64,000 bases of DNA from Pseudomonadota bacterium (GTDB lineage Bacteria; Pseudomonadota; Alphaproteobacteria; Rhizobiales; Xanthobacteraceae): positions 1 to 64,000 of the forward strand of contig JAFEFL010000054.1 of the NCBI GenBank assembly GCA_018240595.1, read 5' to 3'. Of this stretch, positions 1-11,776 are shown piece after piece. The notes under the pieces were generated by a model, which saw nothing but the letters and a program-made list of their open reading frames with translations, was not told the DNA's origin and searched no databases. The position numbers were made by a program, and so were the translations under genes. Every line of letters starts with the position of its first letter. Positions within the stretch are counted from its first letter, which is position 1.

Positions 1-1382
1 TCGTCGGTGACGAAGCCGGATTCGATGCCGAGCACGGCCAACGAGATGTTGTGCTTCGGCGCGGCCGTGACCTGCTGCCAGGAGCCGACATTCTTGAGGT
101 TGACCAGTTTGTGGTCACCGAGCACGTGCGCCATGCGCTCGCGGGCGCCGTCGCTCCATAGCGCGATGACGACGCGCTTGCCCTCGCCTTGCAGAGCGTT
201 GACGTGCCTGGCGAGCGCCTCGAACACGTTGGCACCGGGCTCGGCGCGCTCGGCGACGAAATTGTGGCCGGCGCGCGCGCCGATATCGATGACGTCGTTC
301 GCTGGCGGCACGTCAAACGGATTGAGCGTGGCGATGGCGCGCTGGTCGAGGCGCTCCTTCCACTCACTGTTGGTGAGATAGAGCTTGTCCGGCGGCATCG
401 GCTTGTAAGCCGGCGTCACGCCGTCCTTCAGCGCCTCGACGCGGGCCTCGTAATAGTCCTTGATCTGGACGAAGCGTTGCTCGATGGCGTCGGCGGCCAG
501 AGGCTCGAGCGCAATGGGCGATCCCGGCAGATAATCGAATAAGCTGTCCATGCTTTCATGGAACAGCGGCAGCCAGTGCTCCATGCCGGGATGGCGGCGG
601 CCTTCGCTGACCGCCTGGTAGAGCATGTCGTCGGGCGTGGCGACGCCGAACTGCGCGACATAGCCGGTGCGGAATTTGCGGATAGTCTCGGTGATGAGCT
701 GAAATTCGGCGACCGGCACGAGGTCGAGCTTGCCCATCGGCAGTTCGCTGCGCTGGGTCTGCGGATCGAAGGTCTTGATGCTCTCGACGGAGTCGCCGAA
801 GTAATCGAAGCGGACCGGCAGGTCGAGGCCGGGCGGAAACAGATCGAGGATGCCGCCGCGCACCGCGTATTCGCCCGGCTCGCGCACGGTCGAGGCCCGC
901 ATATAGCCGTTGAGCTCGAGCCATTCGACGACGCTGGCCATGCCGAGCACATTGCCCGGCGCGACCGACAGGGCATGGGTCGCGGTGAATTCGCGCGCCG
1001 GCACGCGCTGCGTCGCGGCGTTGGCGGTGGTGAGCAGGATCGACGGCTTGTCGCGGCCCTTGACCCGCGTCAGCCGCGACAGAGTCGTCATGCGCTGGGC
1101 GACGATCGCGGCATTCGGCGACACGCGGTCATAAGGCAGCACGTCCCAGGCCGGGAATTCCATCACCTCGATGTCGGGGCCGAAGAAGGCCAGCGCGCGC
1201 GAGAGCTGCGCCATGCGCTGACCGTCGCGGCAGACCACGGCGAGCGAGACGGCCGGCGCATCGGCCTTAGCGGCGATGGCGCGGGCGAGATCGGCGAGCA
1301 CGAGGCCTTCGGCGCCGTCGACGACCTGCGCCAGGGTCAGGGGTCGGCCGGGTTTCAGGGATTGAGCGGGAGATGCGGGCAT
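1..1382 (-). CDS. mfd: Transcription-repair coupling factor Mfd, N-terminal part (cut by window edge)
   Basis: The frame is open from an ATG at 1382 to the left window edge, giving about 460 residues of a protein normally near 1150 residues. Mfd is a DNA translocase that removes RNA polymerase stalled at lesions and recruits UvrA. The visible part is the N-terminal UvrB-like region and the following linker, with family stretches such as VREPGEYAVRGGILDLFPPG and FDYFGDSVESIKTFD. The helicase domains lie outside the window. It starts 22 bases after sdhE ends on the same strand, so the two are probably co-transcribed. The sdhE-mfd pairing beside recG is common in Hyphomicrobiales. Confidence 0.95.
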   Translation of the reverse strand, partial: MPASPAQSLKPGRPLTLAQVVDGAEGLVLADLARAIAAKADAPAVSLAVVCRDGQRMAQLSRALAFFGPDIEVMEFPAWDVLPYDRVSPNAAIVAQRMTTLSRLTRVKGRDKPSILLTTANAATQRVPAREFTATHALSVAPGNVLGMASVVEWLELNGYMRASTVREPGEYAVRGGILDLFPPGLDLPVRFDYFGDSVESIKTFDPQTQRSELPMGKLDLVPVAEFQLITETIRKFRTGYVAQFGVATPDDMLYQAVSEGRRHPGMEHWLPLFHESMDSLFDYLPGSPIALEPLAADAIEQRFVQIKDYYEARVEALKDGVTPAYKPMPPDKLYLTNSEWKERLDQRAIATLNPFDVPPANDVIDIGARAGHNFVAERAEPGANVFEALARHVNALQGEGKRVVIALWSDGARERMAHVLGDHKLVNLKNVGSWQQVTAAPKHNISLAVLGIESGFVTD

Positions 1383-1404
1383 TCCGGTCTTCTTGTCGTC
1401 AGGG

Positions 1405-1689
1405 TCAGGGGCGCGTGCCGTGGAAGGTGCGTAGCTTGCGGAACAAGGGCGTATCGAGTTCGGCCGGCGCGGGCTCCGAGCCGTTGACCCAAGCGAACAT
1501 CTGCTGGTCCGGGATATCGAGCCAGCTTTCGACCTCGGTCAGGTCGTCATCCGACAACGCGGCGAGCTCGGTGTCGGCGAACCCGCCCATGACGAAATCC
1601 ATCTCGCGGATGCCGCGGTGCCACAGCCGGAACTTGAGCTTGCGCCGCCGCAAGTCCATGCCCTCGCTCGAAACTTCGGTGCCGCTCAC
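1405..1689 (-). CDS. sdhE: FAD assembly factor SdhE (succinate dehydrogenase assembly factor 2 family)
   Basis: This 94-residue protein belongs to the SdhE/Sdh5 (DUF339) family, small soluble factors that promote covalent FAD attachment to the SdhA flavoprotein subunit. The family signature RGxxE/D-type segment is visible as HRGIREMD at about residues 24-31, followed by the usual acidic helices (DTELAALSDDDLTEVE) and a WLDIPDQQMFAWVNG segment. Length is normal for the family. It lies immediately upstream of mfd on the same strand and diverges from recG across a repeat-bearing gap. Confidence 0.93.
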   Translation of the reverse strand: MSGTEVSSEGMDLRRRKLKFRLWHRGIREMDFVMGGFADTELAALSDDDLTEVESWLDIPDQQMFAWVNGSEPAPAELDTPLFRKLRTFHGTRP

Positions 1690-1770
1690 GTCGCCATCTC
1701 CAACGCCAAAAGCCCGGACGGAGCCGGGTGCGGGGTTATATAGGCGGGTCGGACGGCGATGTCATGGCCC

Positions 1771-1912
1771 TGCTTCTCCCTCTTCCCCGTTCTTACGGGG
1801 AGCGGGTCGGGGTGAGGGGCAGGCCACGCAAACGAGATTGGAAAGATGCCCCTCACCCGACATTCTCGCTATCGCTCGAATGCCGACCTCTCCCCGTAAA
1901 CGGGGAGAGGTG
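1771..1912. repeat. Composite palindromic intergenic repeat (rhizobial type)
   Basis: The sdhE-recG gap holds a two-armed palindrome. Its right arm is a perfect 12-bp hairpin at 1886-1897 / 1900-1911 (ACCTCTCCCCGT with its complement, 2-base loop). The left arm carries a matching CCCCGT/ACGGGG hairpin near 1785-1801. The arms are joined by complementary CCCCTCACCCGA (1849-1860) and TCGGGGTGAGGGG segments. This layout is typical of dispersed palindromic elements in Bradyrhizobium-like genomes. The right hairpin ends about 14 bases before the recG start and would form in the recG leader RNA. Confidence 0.75.
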
Positions 1913-1925
1913 AGATAAGGGAATC

Positions 1926-4021
<2,096 letters not shown>

Positions 4022-4025
<4 letters not shown>

Positions 4026-4375
4026 GCGCCGGCGAGCGGATCCGGGCCGTACTGGTTCGGGCCGTCTGTGCCCTTGATGCAGGCCCACACGATCAAGAGG
4101 ATGATGCCGATGCCGGTGAAGGCGATCAACAACCACCAGCCGGTGCGGTCGATGTCGTGCAGGCGGCGCACGCCGACGGCGATCGACGGCAGCAGCAGCG
4201 CCAGTGACAGCAGGCCGCTGACCAGCCCCATGCCCATCGCCATGTCGACTATATTGGCGACGATCTGAACGATGAACGAGAACAGCGCCCAGTACCAATA
4301 TTCGGAGCGCGGCGCGCGGCCCGAAAAGGTCACGTAGTTATTGAACCCGGATTGAATGGCTTGCTGGAAGTTCAT
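4022..4375 (-). CDS. DUF805 family small membrane protein
   Basis: This 117-residue protein has the DUF805 pattern: N-terminal amphipathic stretch with FSGRAPRSEYWYW, about four hydrophobic segments, the central VGVRRLHDIDRTGWW motif, and a C-terminal KGTDGPNQYGPDP tail. Members are inner-membrane proteins with no settled biochemical role. The gene is convergent with recG, sharing 4 bases at the ends, and is followed on the same strand by a DUF502 gene further upstream at 4466-5236. Confidence 0.9.
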
Positions 4376-4465
4376 GGCATTGCCCCCTCATCGCGGACGA
4401 CGATCGGGCGCCATTATAAACACCGGGCGGTATAAATATCCCGGCAAAACCTTCGTTGTCCGCCG

Positions 4466-5236
4466 CTATTCGACGCCGGCCGGGGACCGCGCGACCTGTG
4501 CCGCCCGCGCCGTCGCGGCGAGGTCGGCCAGCTTCTTCTGGGCGTCCTTGTCGCCGGTCGGCTGCACCATGCCGGCCGACATGATCAGCGTCATACCGGT
4601 CTCGACGCCGATATCGAGCTCGATCAGCTTGTTGCGCGGCACAAAGAAGAAGAACCCCGTGGTCGGGTTCGGCGTGCACGGCAGAAACACCGAGACGTTG
4701 TCGCTTTCCGGCAGGCGCTGCGCGATCGGCTCCGCCGGCGGTTGCGAGATGAAGACGATCGACCACATGCCGGGCGCCGGAAACTCCACCAGCGCCACCT
4801 TGCGGAAGCTCGAGCCCGACTTCGAGAACAAGGTCTCGAAAATCTGCTTCATCGTCTTGTACACCGGCCGCACGATCGGCATGCGGTTGAGCAGTCCCTC
4901 GCCGAGCTCGACCAGCGAGCGGCCGACCAGGTTGGCGGTGAGGAAACCGAGCAGCGTCAGCGCAACGATGGCGATGACGAGACCGGTGCCGGGGATCGGC
5001 CACGGCAGATAGGTTTCCGGCCGGTAGGCTGGCGGGATGAACGGCCGCACCCAGTCGTCCACCCAGGTGACGAACGACCAGGTCAGATAGGCGGTGATCA
5101 GCAGCGGGCCGGCGACGACGAGGCCGGTGAGGAAATAGTTGCGCAGCCGGCCCGCAAAACTGGTTTGCGACGAGGCCGCCAGAATGGCGGTGTCCTCGGC
5201 CAGTTGCTCGCCCGGCTTCTTCTCGGATTCGGTCAT
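4466..5236 (-). CDS. DUF502 family membrane protein
   Basis: This 256-residue protein belongs to DUF502. Two membrane segments are visible at about residues 32-57 (LTGLVVAGPLLITAYLTWSF) and 80-105 (PGTGLVIAIVALTLLGFL, with the family PGTG turn). A soluble domain follows, containing the conserved RMPIVRPVYKTMKQIFETL and VFLPCTPNPTTGFFFFVPR stretches. The function is unknown; plant homologues have been linked to membrane trafficking. The C-terminal tail is alanine-rich. Its neighbours are DUF805 downstream and glmS upstream on the same strand, but gaps of about 70-90 bases leave operon membership open. Confidence 0.9.
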   Translation of the reverse strand: MTESEKKPGEQLAEDTAILAASSQTSFAGRLRNYFLTGLVVAGPLLITAYLTWSFVTWVDDWVRPFIPPAYRPETYLPWPIPGTGLVIAIVALTLLGFLTANLVGRSLVELGEGLLNRMPIVRPVYKTMKQIFETLFSKSGSSFRKVALVEFPAPGMWSIVFISQPPAEPIAQRLPESDNVSVFLPCTPNPTTGFFFFVPRNKLIELDIGVETGMTLIMSAGMVQPTGDKDAQKKLADLAATARAAQVARSPAGVE

Positions 5237-5306
5237 ACGCGACGTCCGCCTCTACCCAACGACTGCCCGGCTGCCCGGCGACAGGCCGGCCGCCGGAAAG
5301 CGCATT

Positions 5307-7133
5307 CTACTCCACCGTCACGGATTTCGCGAGGTTGCGTGGCTGATCGACGTCGGTGCCGATCACGGTCGCGGTATGGTAGGCGATCAGTTGCACCGGG
5401 ATCGAATAGACCAGCGGCGTCACCGTCGAGGCCATGTCGGGCAGCATCAGGGTGTCGAGCGACTCGATGGTCGCCTCGTCCGCGCCCTTCGCGTCGGAAA
5501 CCAGGATGATCTTGCCGCCGCGCGCGGCGACTTCCTGCATGTTGGACACGGTCTTCTCGAACACGCGGTCGTGCGGCGCGATGACGATGACCGGCATGGT
5601 CTCGTCGATCAGCGCGATCGGCCCATGCTTGAGCTCGCCGGCGGCATAACCCTCGGCGTGGATGTAGGAGATTTCCTTGAGCTTGAGCGCGCCCTCGAGC
5701 GCGATCGGGAACGAGGTGCCGCGGCCGAGATAGAGTACGTCATGCACCTTGGCGAGGTCGTGCGCCAGCTTCTCGATCTGCGGCTCCAGCGTCAGCGCCT
5801 GCGACATCAGGCGCGGCACCGCGACCAGCGCGCGCACGAGGTTCTTCTCGTCGGCTTCCGACAGGTGACCGCGCGCGCGGCCGGCGGCGAGCGCCAGACA
5901 GGCGAGCACGCTGAGCTGGCAAGTGAAGGCCTTGGTCGAGGCGACGCCGATCTCCGGCCCGGCCAAGGTCGGCATCACGACGTCGCTCTCGCGCGCAATG
6001 GTCGAGGTCGGCACGTTGACCACGGAGAGGACGTGCTGCTTCTGCTCCTTGGCATAGCGCAAGGTCGCCAGAGTGTCGGCGGTCTCGCCGGACTGCGAAA
6101 TGAAGATGGCGAGATCGCCCGCCTCCAGCGGCGCTTCGCGGTAGCGGAATTCCGACGCGATATCGATTTCCACCGGCAGCTTGGCGAACCGCTCGAACCA
6201 GTATTTGGCGACGAGGCCGGCGTAATAGGCGGTGCCGCAGGCCGAGATCGACAGGCGATTCAAATTCTTCCACTCAAAGGGCAGCTTGCCCGGCAGGCGC
6301 ACGCGCTCGCCGACCATGTCGATGTAATGCGCCAGCGTATGGCCGACCACTTCGGGCTGCTCATGGATTTCCTTGGCCATGAAGTGCTTGTGGTTGCCCT
6401 TGTCGACGAGCTGGGCATTGACCGCCGACTTGACGACCATGCGCTTGACTTCGTGGTCCTGTGCATCGCGCACCGTCGCGCCCTTGCGCGTCAGCACCAC
6501 CCAGTCGCCGTCGTCGAGATAGCTGATCGTGTCGGTGAACGGCGACAGCGCGATGGCGTCGGAGCCGAGAAACATCTCGCCCTTGCCGTAGCCGACCGCG
6601 AGCGGCGAACCCTTGCGCGCGCCGATCAGGAGATCGTCCTGGCCGGCGAACAGAAAGCCGAGCGCGAAGGCGCCGCGCAATTCCTTCAGCGTCGCGCCGA
6701 CGGCGTCGACCGGCGACTTGCCCTTGTCCATGTAGTCGGTGACGAGATGCGCCACGACTTCGGTGTCGGTTTCGCTGGCAAACTTGTGACCGGCGGCAAT
6801 CAGCCGCTCGCGCAGTTCGCGGAAGTTCTCGATGATGCCGTTGTGCACGACCGCGACCTTGTCGGTGGCGTGCGGGTGCGCGTTGCTCTCGGTCGGCTTG
6901 CCGTGCGTCGCCCAGCGCGTATGGCCGATGCCGGTGTTGCCGGGCAACGGCTCCTCGCGCAGCTTGGTCTCGAGGCCCTTCAGTTTGCCTTCGGCGCGGC
7001 GGCGGCCCATGACGCCATGATCGAGCGTGGCGATGCCCGCCGAGTCATAGCCGCGATATTCGAGCCGCTTCAGCGCATCGACCAGATGGTCGGCGACCGG
7101 TTCGGACCCGAGAATTCCGATAATTCCGCACAT
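5307..7133 (-). CDS. glmS: Glutamine--fructose-6-phosphate aminotransferase (isomerizing)
   Basis: The 608-residue protein is GlmS, which makes glucosamine-6-phosphate from fructose-6-phosphate and glutamine, the first step toward UDP-GlcNAc. The N-terminal glutaminase has nucleophile Cys2 (MCGIIGILG) and the HTRWATHGKP segment. Two SIS isomerase domains follow: SACGTAYYAG and SQSGETADTLATL in the first, and LGRGTSFPIALEGALKLKEI in the second. The C-terminus ends QPRNLAKSVTVE, as expected. It lies 124 bases downstream of glmU on the same strand. The sequence does not show an obvious glmS ribozyme. Confidence 0.98.
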   Translation of the reverse strand: MCGIIGILGSEPVADHLVDALKRLEYRGYDSAGIATLDHGVMGRRRAEGKLKGLETKLREEPLPGNTGIGHTRWATHGKPTESNAHPHATDKVAVVHNGIIENFRELRERLIAAGHKFASETDTEVVAHLVTDYMDKGKSPVDAVGATLKELRGAFALGFLFAGQDDLLIGARKGSPLAVGYGKGEMFLGSDAIALSPFTDTISYLDDGDWVVLTRKGATVRDAQDHEVKRMVVKSAVNAQLVDKGNHKHFMAKEIHEQPEVVGHTLAHYIDMVGERVRLPGKLPFEWKNLNRLSISACGTAYYAGLVAKYWFERFAKLPVEIDIASEFRYREAPLEAGDLAIFISQSGETADTLATLRYAKEQKQHVLSVVNVPTSTIARESDVVMPTLAGPEIGVASTKAFTCQLSVLACLALAAGRARGHLSEADEKNLVRALVAVPRLMSQALTLEPQIEKLAHDLAKVHDVLYLGRGTSFPIALEGALKLKEISYIHAEGYAAGELKHGPIALIDETMPVIVIAPHDRVFEKTVSNMQEVAARGGKIILVSDAKGADEATIESLDTLMLPDMASTVTPLVYSIPVQLIAYHTATVIGTDVDQPRNLAKSVTVE

Positions 7134-7257
7134 TGGCTTAAGACCGCCCCCAAATGACGAACTGATGCTGTAACGGCCGGCACGGCGGCGATGAAATCAA
7201 AACCTGTTTCGCCGTGTATCAGTGGAGGTTAACAAGCAGGGCCGAGAAAATGATTAA

Positions 7258-8628
7258 TCAGCCCCGTTCTTTCTTCTTCTTTTCGTTCATTTGCCGCAAA
7301 CGCGCGGCGCCGCCTTCCTTGTTGACCTGGCGGCCGCGGCCGATGGCCAGCGCGTCGGCCGGCACGTCGTCGGTGATCACCGAGCCGGAACCGATATAGG
7401 CGCCATCGCCGATCTTCACCGGCGCCACCAGCGACGAATTCGTGCCGATGAAGGCGCCGGCGCCGATGTCGGTGTGGAATTTGTTGGTGCCGTCGTAATT
7501 GCAGGTGATGGTGCCGGCGCCGACATTGGCCTTGGGCCCAACCCGCGCGTCGCCGATGTAAGCCAGGTGATTGGCCTTGGCGCCGTCCTCGATGGTCGCG
7601 GCTTTGACTTCGACGAAATTGCCGATGTGCACGTCCTGCCCAAGTTTCGCGCCCGGGCGCAGGCGGGCGAACGGGCCGACGCGGGCGCCCTTGCCGACCA
7701 CCGCGCCTTCCAGATGCGAGAACGAGCGGATCACCGCGCCGTCTTGGACGGTGACGCCGGGTCCGAACACGACGTTCGGCTCGATGGTGACATCCTTGCC
7801 GAATGTGGTGTCGGTCGACAGAAACACCGTCTCCGGCGCAACCATGGTGACGCCGGCCTCCATCGCCTGTGCGCGCAGCCGCTGCTGCAGCACCGCCTCG
7901 GCCTCCGCCAGTTGCGCCTTGTTGTTGATGCCGCGCACGTCGTCCTCGTCGGTTTCGATCACGGTGGCGTTCAGGCCCATGTCGCGGGCCATCGCCACAG
8001 CGTCTGTCAGATAATATTCGCCCTTGGCATTGCTATTGCCGATGCGATCGAGAATTTGCAGCGCCGTATTGCCGGCGAGAGCCATCAGACCGCCGTTGCA
8101 CAAGGTGATCCTGCGCTCTTCTTCGGTGGCGTCCTTGTCCTCGCGGATCGCGATGAGCTCGTCGCCCTTCATCACCAGACGGCCGTAGCCGCTGGGGTCC
8201 TTGGGCCGGAAGCCGAGCGCGGTCACCGCCGCGCCGCCGGCAATCGCGGCGCGCAGCCGCAGCAGCGTTTCCGGCCGCACCAGCGGCGTGTCGGCGAACA
8301 TAACCAGGATGTCGTCGGCGCCGGCTTCGATCGCCTGGCGCGCCGCGAGCACGGCATGGGCAGTGCCGAGCCGCTCGCGCTGCTCGAACACGGCGGCCTG
8401 CGGCGCCACCGCTCTGGCCGCCTGCGCTACGTCGTCGCGCCCGGGCCCGACAACAACGGCAATGTGCGCGCCGCCGGCCTTAATGGCCGCCGACAGCACA
8501 TGCGCGACCAAGGTCCTGTGCCCGACTTGGTGCAGCACTTTCGGCAAATTCGAGCGCATGCGCGTGCCCTCGCCGGCCGCAAGGACGATGGCAAGGCAGG
8601 AACGGTCGTGGCCAGTCGGCGGCGTCAT
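7258..8628 (-). CDS. glmU: Bifunctional N-acetylglucosamine-1-phosphate uridyltransferase / glucosamine-1-phosphate acetyltransferase
   Basis: The 456-residue protein is GlmU, which acetylates glucosamine-1-phosphate and then uridylylates it to UDP-GlcNAc. The pyrophosphorylase domain shows the nucleotide-binding loop [18 protein letters not shown] at about residues 15-32. The C-terminal left-handed beta-helix contains the hexapeptide pattern ([53 protein letters not shown]). Length is normal. It probably forms a unit with glmS downstream and diverges from the SPOR-like gene at 8747. Confidence 0.98.
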   Translation of the reverse strand: MTPPTGHDRSCLAIVLAAGEGTRMRSNLPKVLHQVGHRTLVAHVLSAAIKAGGAHIAVVVGPGRDDVAQAARAVAPQAAVFEQRERLGTAHAVLAARQAIEAGADDILVMFADTPLVRPETLLRLRAAIAGGAAVTALGFRPKDPSGYGRLVMKGDELIAIREDKDATEEERRITLCNGGLMALAGNTALQILDRIGNSNAKGEYYLTDAVAMARDMGLNATVIETDEDDVRGINNKAQLAEAEAVLQQRLRAQAMEAGVTMVAPETVFLSTDTTFGKDVTIEPNVVFGPGVTVQDGAVIRSFSHLEGAVVGKGARVGPFARLRPGAKLGQDVHIGNFVEVKAATIEDGAKANHLAYIGDARVGPKANVGAGTITCNYDGTNKFHTDIGAGAFIGTNSSLVAPVKIGDGAYIGSGSVITDDVPADALAIGRGRQVNKEGGAARLRQMNEKKKKERG

Positions 8629-8746
8629 GCGTTTGAACTCAAGGCGTTAGCAGGCGATCAGCGGCGTAGCAGCGATCGGACGCAGCCAGCAATGCCGGAT
8701 TCTGCTAATGTTTTCAATGACCTGATTCGCCGCTTTCGAGGGTGCC

Positions 8747-9745
8747 ATGGCCGACGAGTTTGAACCGCCGGAACTCGGTCCGTTGCGTGATAACAGCGTG
8801 TTGTGGCGCGTGAGCATGTGGGGTGGCGCTGCCACCGTCGCCGTTGCCGCGGCGCTCCTGATTACGCAGACCGATATCGGGGCCGCCCGTCTGGTCGATG
8901 CGCTGGCGCAGCCCAGAACCGCTGGCCCGCAGGTCGCCGCCAATGACGAACTGCTCAAGCGCGCCGAGGCGCAGCGCCTCGAAGAGACGCGCCATCTCGA
9001 GGCGCGCATCCGCGAATTGGCCGCCGACCGCGAGCGCTTGAGCGCCCGCGTCGCCTCGCTGGAGCAGAATTTCACCGACATCACCGGTTCGATCAAACGC
9101 GACCTGGCAATCGTCGCCGCAACTGCGCCGAACGCCAAACCGGTACAGGAGTCGCGACCCGCCGCGCCGGCCCTGTCGCCGCCGCCGACCGCGACGCCGG
9201 CCGATGCGCAACCCGCCGCACCGAAGGCGGAAGCCAAGGTCGAGCCAAGATCTGAAGCGAAGGCCGAGGCCAAGGAAGCGCGCGTCGAGACCAAGCCCGA
9301 GGTTAAGCCGGAGGCAAAGGCCGAGATGAAATCCGAGGCCCCGGCGGCGCAACTGGAAGCGCCCGCCGCGGCGACCGAAGCGCCGGCTCAGGCCGCCACG
9401 GTGCCGATGCCGCCGGCCCGTGTTGCTGCGCTGTCACCGCAAGCCACCGAGCCGGCCGCAGACGCCACGCGTAAATCGCAACTCGGTGTCGAGATCGGCG
9501 GCGCCCGCAGCATGGAAATTCTCAATGCCCGCTGGGCGGCGGTGAAGGCGAATTTCGGGCCGCTGATCGAAGGCCTCAGCCCGCTCGTGCGTCACGACAA
9601 CCGTCCGGGCATCATTCCGTACCGGCTGATCGTCGGGCCGCTGCCGAACGGCGCAGCGGCAGCCGAACTCTGCGCCCGCCTGCACGCCTCCAAGGTCGCG
9701 TGCCGCACTACGCCCTTCACCGGCGACAAATTCGCCAACCAGTAG
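8747..9745 (+). CDS. Envelope protein with coiled coil, Ala/Glu/Lys/Pro-rich linker and SPOR-like C-terminus
   Basis: This 332-residue protein has a membrane segment at about residues 23-42, then a coiled-coil stretch (about 62-110, heptad-like LEARIRELAADRERLSARV). A low-complexity linker runs from about 130 to 240 with repeated KxEA units (EAKAEAKEARVETKPEVKPE). The C-terminal 75 residues end with PYRLIVGPLPNGAAAAELCA and CRTTPFTGDKF, resembling SPOR domains that bind denuded peptidoglycan at division sites. The layout (anchor, spacer, SPOR) fits a periplasmic cell-wall protein. The SPOR call rests on pattern only. It diverges from glmU. Confidence 0.7.
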   Translation: MADEFEPPELGPLRDNSVLWRVSMWGGAATVAVAAALLITQTDIGAARLVDALAQPRTAGPQVAANDELLKRAEAQRLEETRHLEARIRELAADRERLSARVASLEQNFTDITGSIKRDLAIVAATAPNAKPVQESRPAAPALSPPPTATPADAQPAAPKAEAKVEPRSEAKAEAKEARVETKPEVKPEAKAEMKSEAPAAQLEAPAAATEAPAQAATVPMPPARVAALSPQATEPAADATRKSQLGVEIGGARSMEILNARWAAVKANFGPLIEGLSPLVRHDNRPGIIPYRLIVGPLPNGAAAAELCARLHASKVACRTTPFTGDKFANQ

Positions 9746-9813
9746 CGTTCGCGCCGCGGCGATTTGCTAGGAGACCGGCGCGGCGGCATAGTCCGCCGCG
9801 CAAGGACCGCCTC

Positions 9814-10203
9814 ATGGAACCGACACCGAACCGCCTCTTTCTGCCCAGCGCGCGCGAAACCAACATTCTGCTGATCGTGGGATTTGGCGCGCTCGGTTAT
9901 GCGCTTTACGTGCGTTACATGGGCATCGAGCAGTCGGCCATCGGGCTGGCCTGCAATGCCGGGCTCGACACATTCATGTGCCTGCAGCGCAAGGTCTGGG
10001 CGGCGCTGTTCGACCGCGCCATCATCGGCTGGGCCGCCGTGATCATCGCCGCCATCAACCTGCTGCGGCCGACTTTGGTCGTCTTTGCGCTGGGCCTCGC
10101 CGTCGCCTGCATCGGCGTCGTGCTCTACAACGTGATGCTGTCAGCCTTGGCGATCGGTCTCCTGCTGCTCAGCTTTGCGCGTCGCGCACCCGAACCAGAC
10201 TGA
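9814..10203 (+). CDS. Small multi-pass membrane protein of unknown function
   Basis: From the ATG at 9814 the protein is 129 residues. An in-frame upstream start near 9700 would overlap the SPOR-like gene and is less likely. Three to four hydrophobic segments are visible (ILLIVGFGALGYALYVRYMG; AIIGWAAVIIAAINLL; TLVVFALGLAVACIGVVLYN; ALAIGLLLLSFA). I recognise no family motif. It runs with the upstream gene and its 3' end overlaps the end of ndvC by about 35 bases in convergent orientation, so both ends are tightly constrained. Confidence 0.7.
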   Translation: MEPTPNRLFLPSARETNILLIVGFGALGYALYVRYMGIEQSAIGLACNAGLDTFMCLQRKVWAALFDRAIIGWAAVIIAAINLLRPTLVVFALGLAVACIGVVLYNVMLSALAIGLLLLSFARRAPEPD

Positions 10204-11776
10204 GCGCGAAGACCACCAGCAGCGCGCAGAGCCAGAGCGACTGCCAGTTCTGCACCGTCTCGTTCGGCACGATGTAGACCGCCGCCGCCGCCAGGATCAG
10301 GGCGCCACCGATCTCGGCGGCGCCGCGCGCACCCATCTGCCGCGGCATGAAGATGCTGTGCACGAAGAACGGCACGATCGCCGCGGTCAGCGGCGCAAAG
10401 GGGAAATCGCGGTAGCGCGGATCGAACACCAGTCCGAGCGCCGTCACGATAGCGACCAGCAGCGTGGCGATGGCAACGAGGCCGACCGCGATGACGGCCG
10501 GGTCGCGCGTCCTGCCGGCGGCCGGACCGAGGAGCCGCGATAGCGGCGGCACGGCGGCGCCGCGCATCATCGCTGCGGTCAGAACCAGAGGCGACGCGAT
10601 GGCCGCCGCCGCCAGCGCCAGCAGCCGCACCCAGCCGCCGGCGCCGATGCTCTCGACCGGCACGTTGGCGACGGTCATGCCGATGGTCAGCCCGCCGGCC
10701 AGCGCGTTGAGCGATATCGCCGGCCACAGCCAGGCCGGCGTCGCCGGGCGGCTCGTCCAGAACGCGACACCGAAAACCAGCAACGCGAAGACGATCCCGG
10801 CCGCCATTTGCAGTTTCCAGTCGGGATGGTTGGAGACGGGCGCGCCCCAGGCGAATTTCATTTGCCGGTGCTGGGCGTCGAACAGCCCCCAGTAGCCGCC
10901 CACCACCCCTTCCTGCGCGCGTTTCCAGGTCGCGTCATAGGCCTCGATGACGTTGACCTTGAAGTTCTCGCGGGCGGCGAGCGACAGAACGTCCTGGATC
11001 ACCTGCGCCTGGTTGGCCGGCGACGGCAGCGCGCCCTCGCGCATGCGGCCCTGGCTGGGCCAGCCCATCTCGCCAATGACCACGTCCTTGGGCGCGAAGG
11101 TCGCGGCGACGCGCTTGCGGATCGCGTCGACATGTTCGGCCGCCTGCCGGGCCGGGATCGGGAAGTCCTCCCAGTAAGGCAGGATATGGATGGTAATGAA
11201 ATCGACCGTCGAGGCGACTTCAGGGCTGCGCAGCCAGAACTCCCAGACGTCGGCATAGGTCACCGGCACCTTGGCCTTGGCTTTGACCTCGCGGATCAGG
11301 GCCGCCAGGTCGGGGCCGGAGATATCGCCCCGCAGCAGGGCCTCGTTGCCGACGATGATCGCCCGCACCGTCTCCGGGTAGCGCTCGGCGATCGCCAGGG
11401 CGGCGTCGATCTGCATGCGGGTCTTGACCGGGTCATTGGACACCCAGGCGCCCTGCAGCACCTTCATGCCGTAGCGTTTGGCGATCGGGACGACCTGGTC
11501 GAGGCCCTGGTCGGTCGCATAGATCCGGACGCAGTCGGTCATCTGCGAGAGCTGGGCGATATCGGCTTCGATCTGGGCGGCCGGAATCACGATGCTCGGG
11601 TCGTACGGTGTTTGGCTGCCCTGATACGGGGCGTAGGAGAGGCACCACAGCTTCTCTCCGGGCTTCAGCGGCGCGTGCGGCATCGGCACCGGCGTGCCCA
11701 GCCAGGCCCAGACCGCGGCAATGACGGCCAGCGTGACGGCGATACAGGCCAGGGCAATCCGCATGAAGGGGTCCAT
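10169..11776 (-). CDS. ndvC: NdvC-like GH17 membrane protein, cyclic beta-1,3/1,6-glucan synthesis
   Basis: This 535-residue protein has an N-terminal membrane anchor (about 5-27), then a family GH17 domain (about 43-310) with LSYAPYQGSQTPYD. The two expected catalytic glutamates are E145 in VGNEALLRG and E236 in IGEMGWPSQG. A C-terminal block of about six hydrophobic segments (from about 330) follows. In Bradyrhizobium, NdvC has this GH17-plus-membrane design and is needed for beta-1,6 linkages in the cyclic periplasmic glucan. The position beside ndvB supports the name. It diverges from the ndvD-like gene. NdvC identity is inferred from architecture and context. Confidence 0.82.
   Translation of the reverse strand: MDPFMRIALACIAVTLAVIAAVWAWLGTPVPMPHAPLKPGEKLWCLSYAPYQGSQTPYDPSIVIPAAQIEADIAQLSQMTDCVRIYATDQGLDQVVPIAKRYGMKVLQGAWVSNDPVKTRMQIDAALAIAERYPETVRAIIVGNEALLRGDISGPDLAALIREVKAKAKVPVTYADVWEFWLRSPEVASTVDFITIHILPYWEDFPIPARQAAEHVDAIRKRVAATFAPKDVVIGEMGWPSQGRMREGALPSPANQAQVIQDVLSLAARENFKVNVIEAYDATWKRAQEGVVGGYWGLFDAQHRQMKFAWGAPVSNHPDWKLQMAAGIVFALLVFGVAFWTSRPATPAWLWPAISLNALAGGLTIGMTVANVPVESIGAGGWVRLLALAAAAIASPLVLTAAMMRGAAVPPLSRLLGPAAGRTRDPAVIAVGLVAIATLLVAIVTALGLVFDPRYRDFPFAPLTAAIVPFFVHSIFMPRQMGARGAAEIGGALILAAAAVYIVPNETVQNWQSLWLCALLVVFALSLVRVRDAQS

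Noticed and set aside
5139..7157. 672-codon plus-strand open frame opposite glmS
   Set aside because: It is a shadow of glmS caused by third-position GC bias.
7134..7257. glmS leader considered for a glmS ribozyme
   Set aside because: The 124-base gap is too short for the ribozyme and shows none of its conserved core; the ribozyme is typical of Gram-positive bacteria.
9220..9340. Repeated KxEA codons in the SPOR-like protein considered as a DNA tandem repeat
   Set aside because: The repeats are irregular at DNA level and look like a low-complexity linker.
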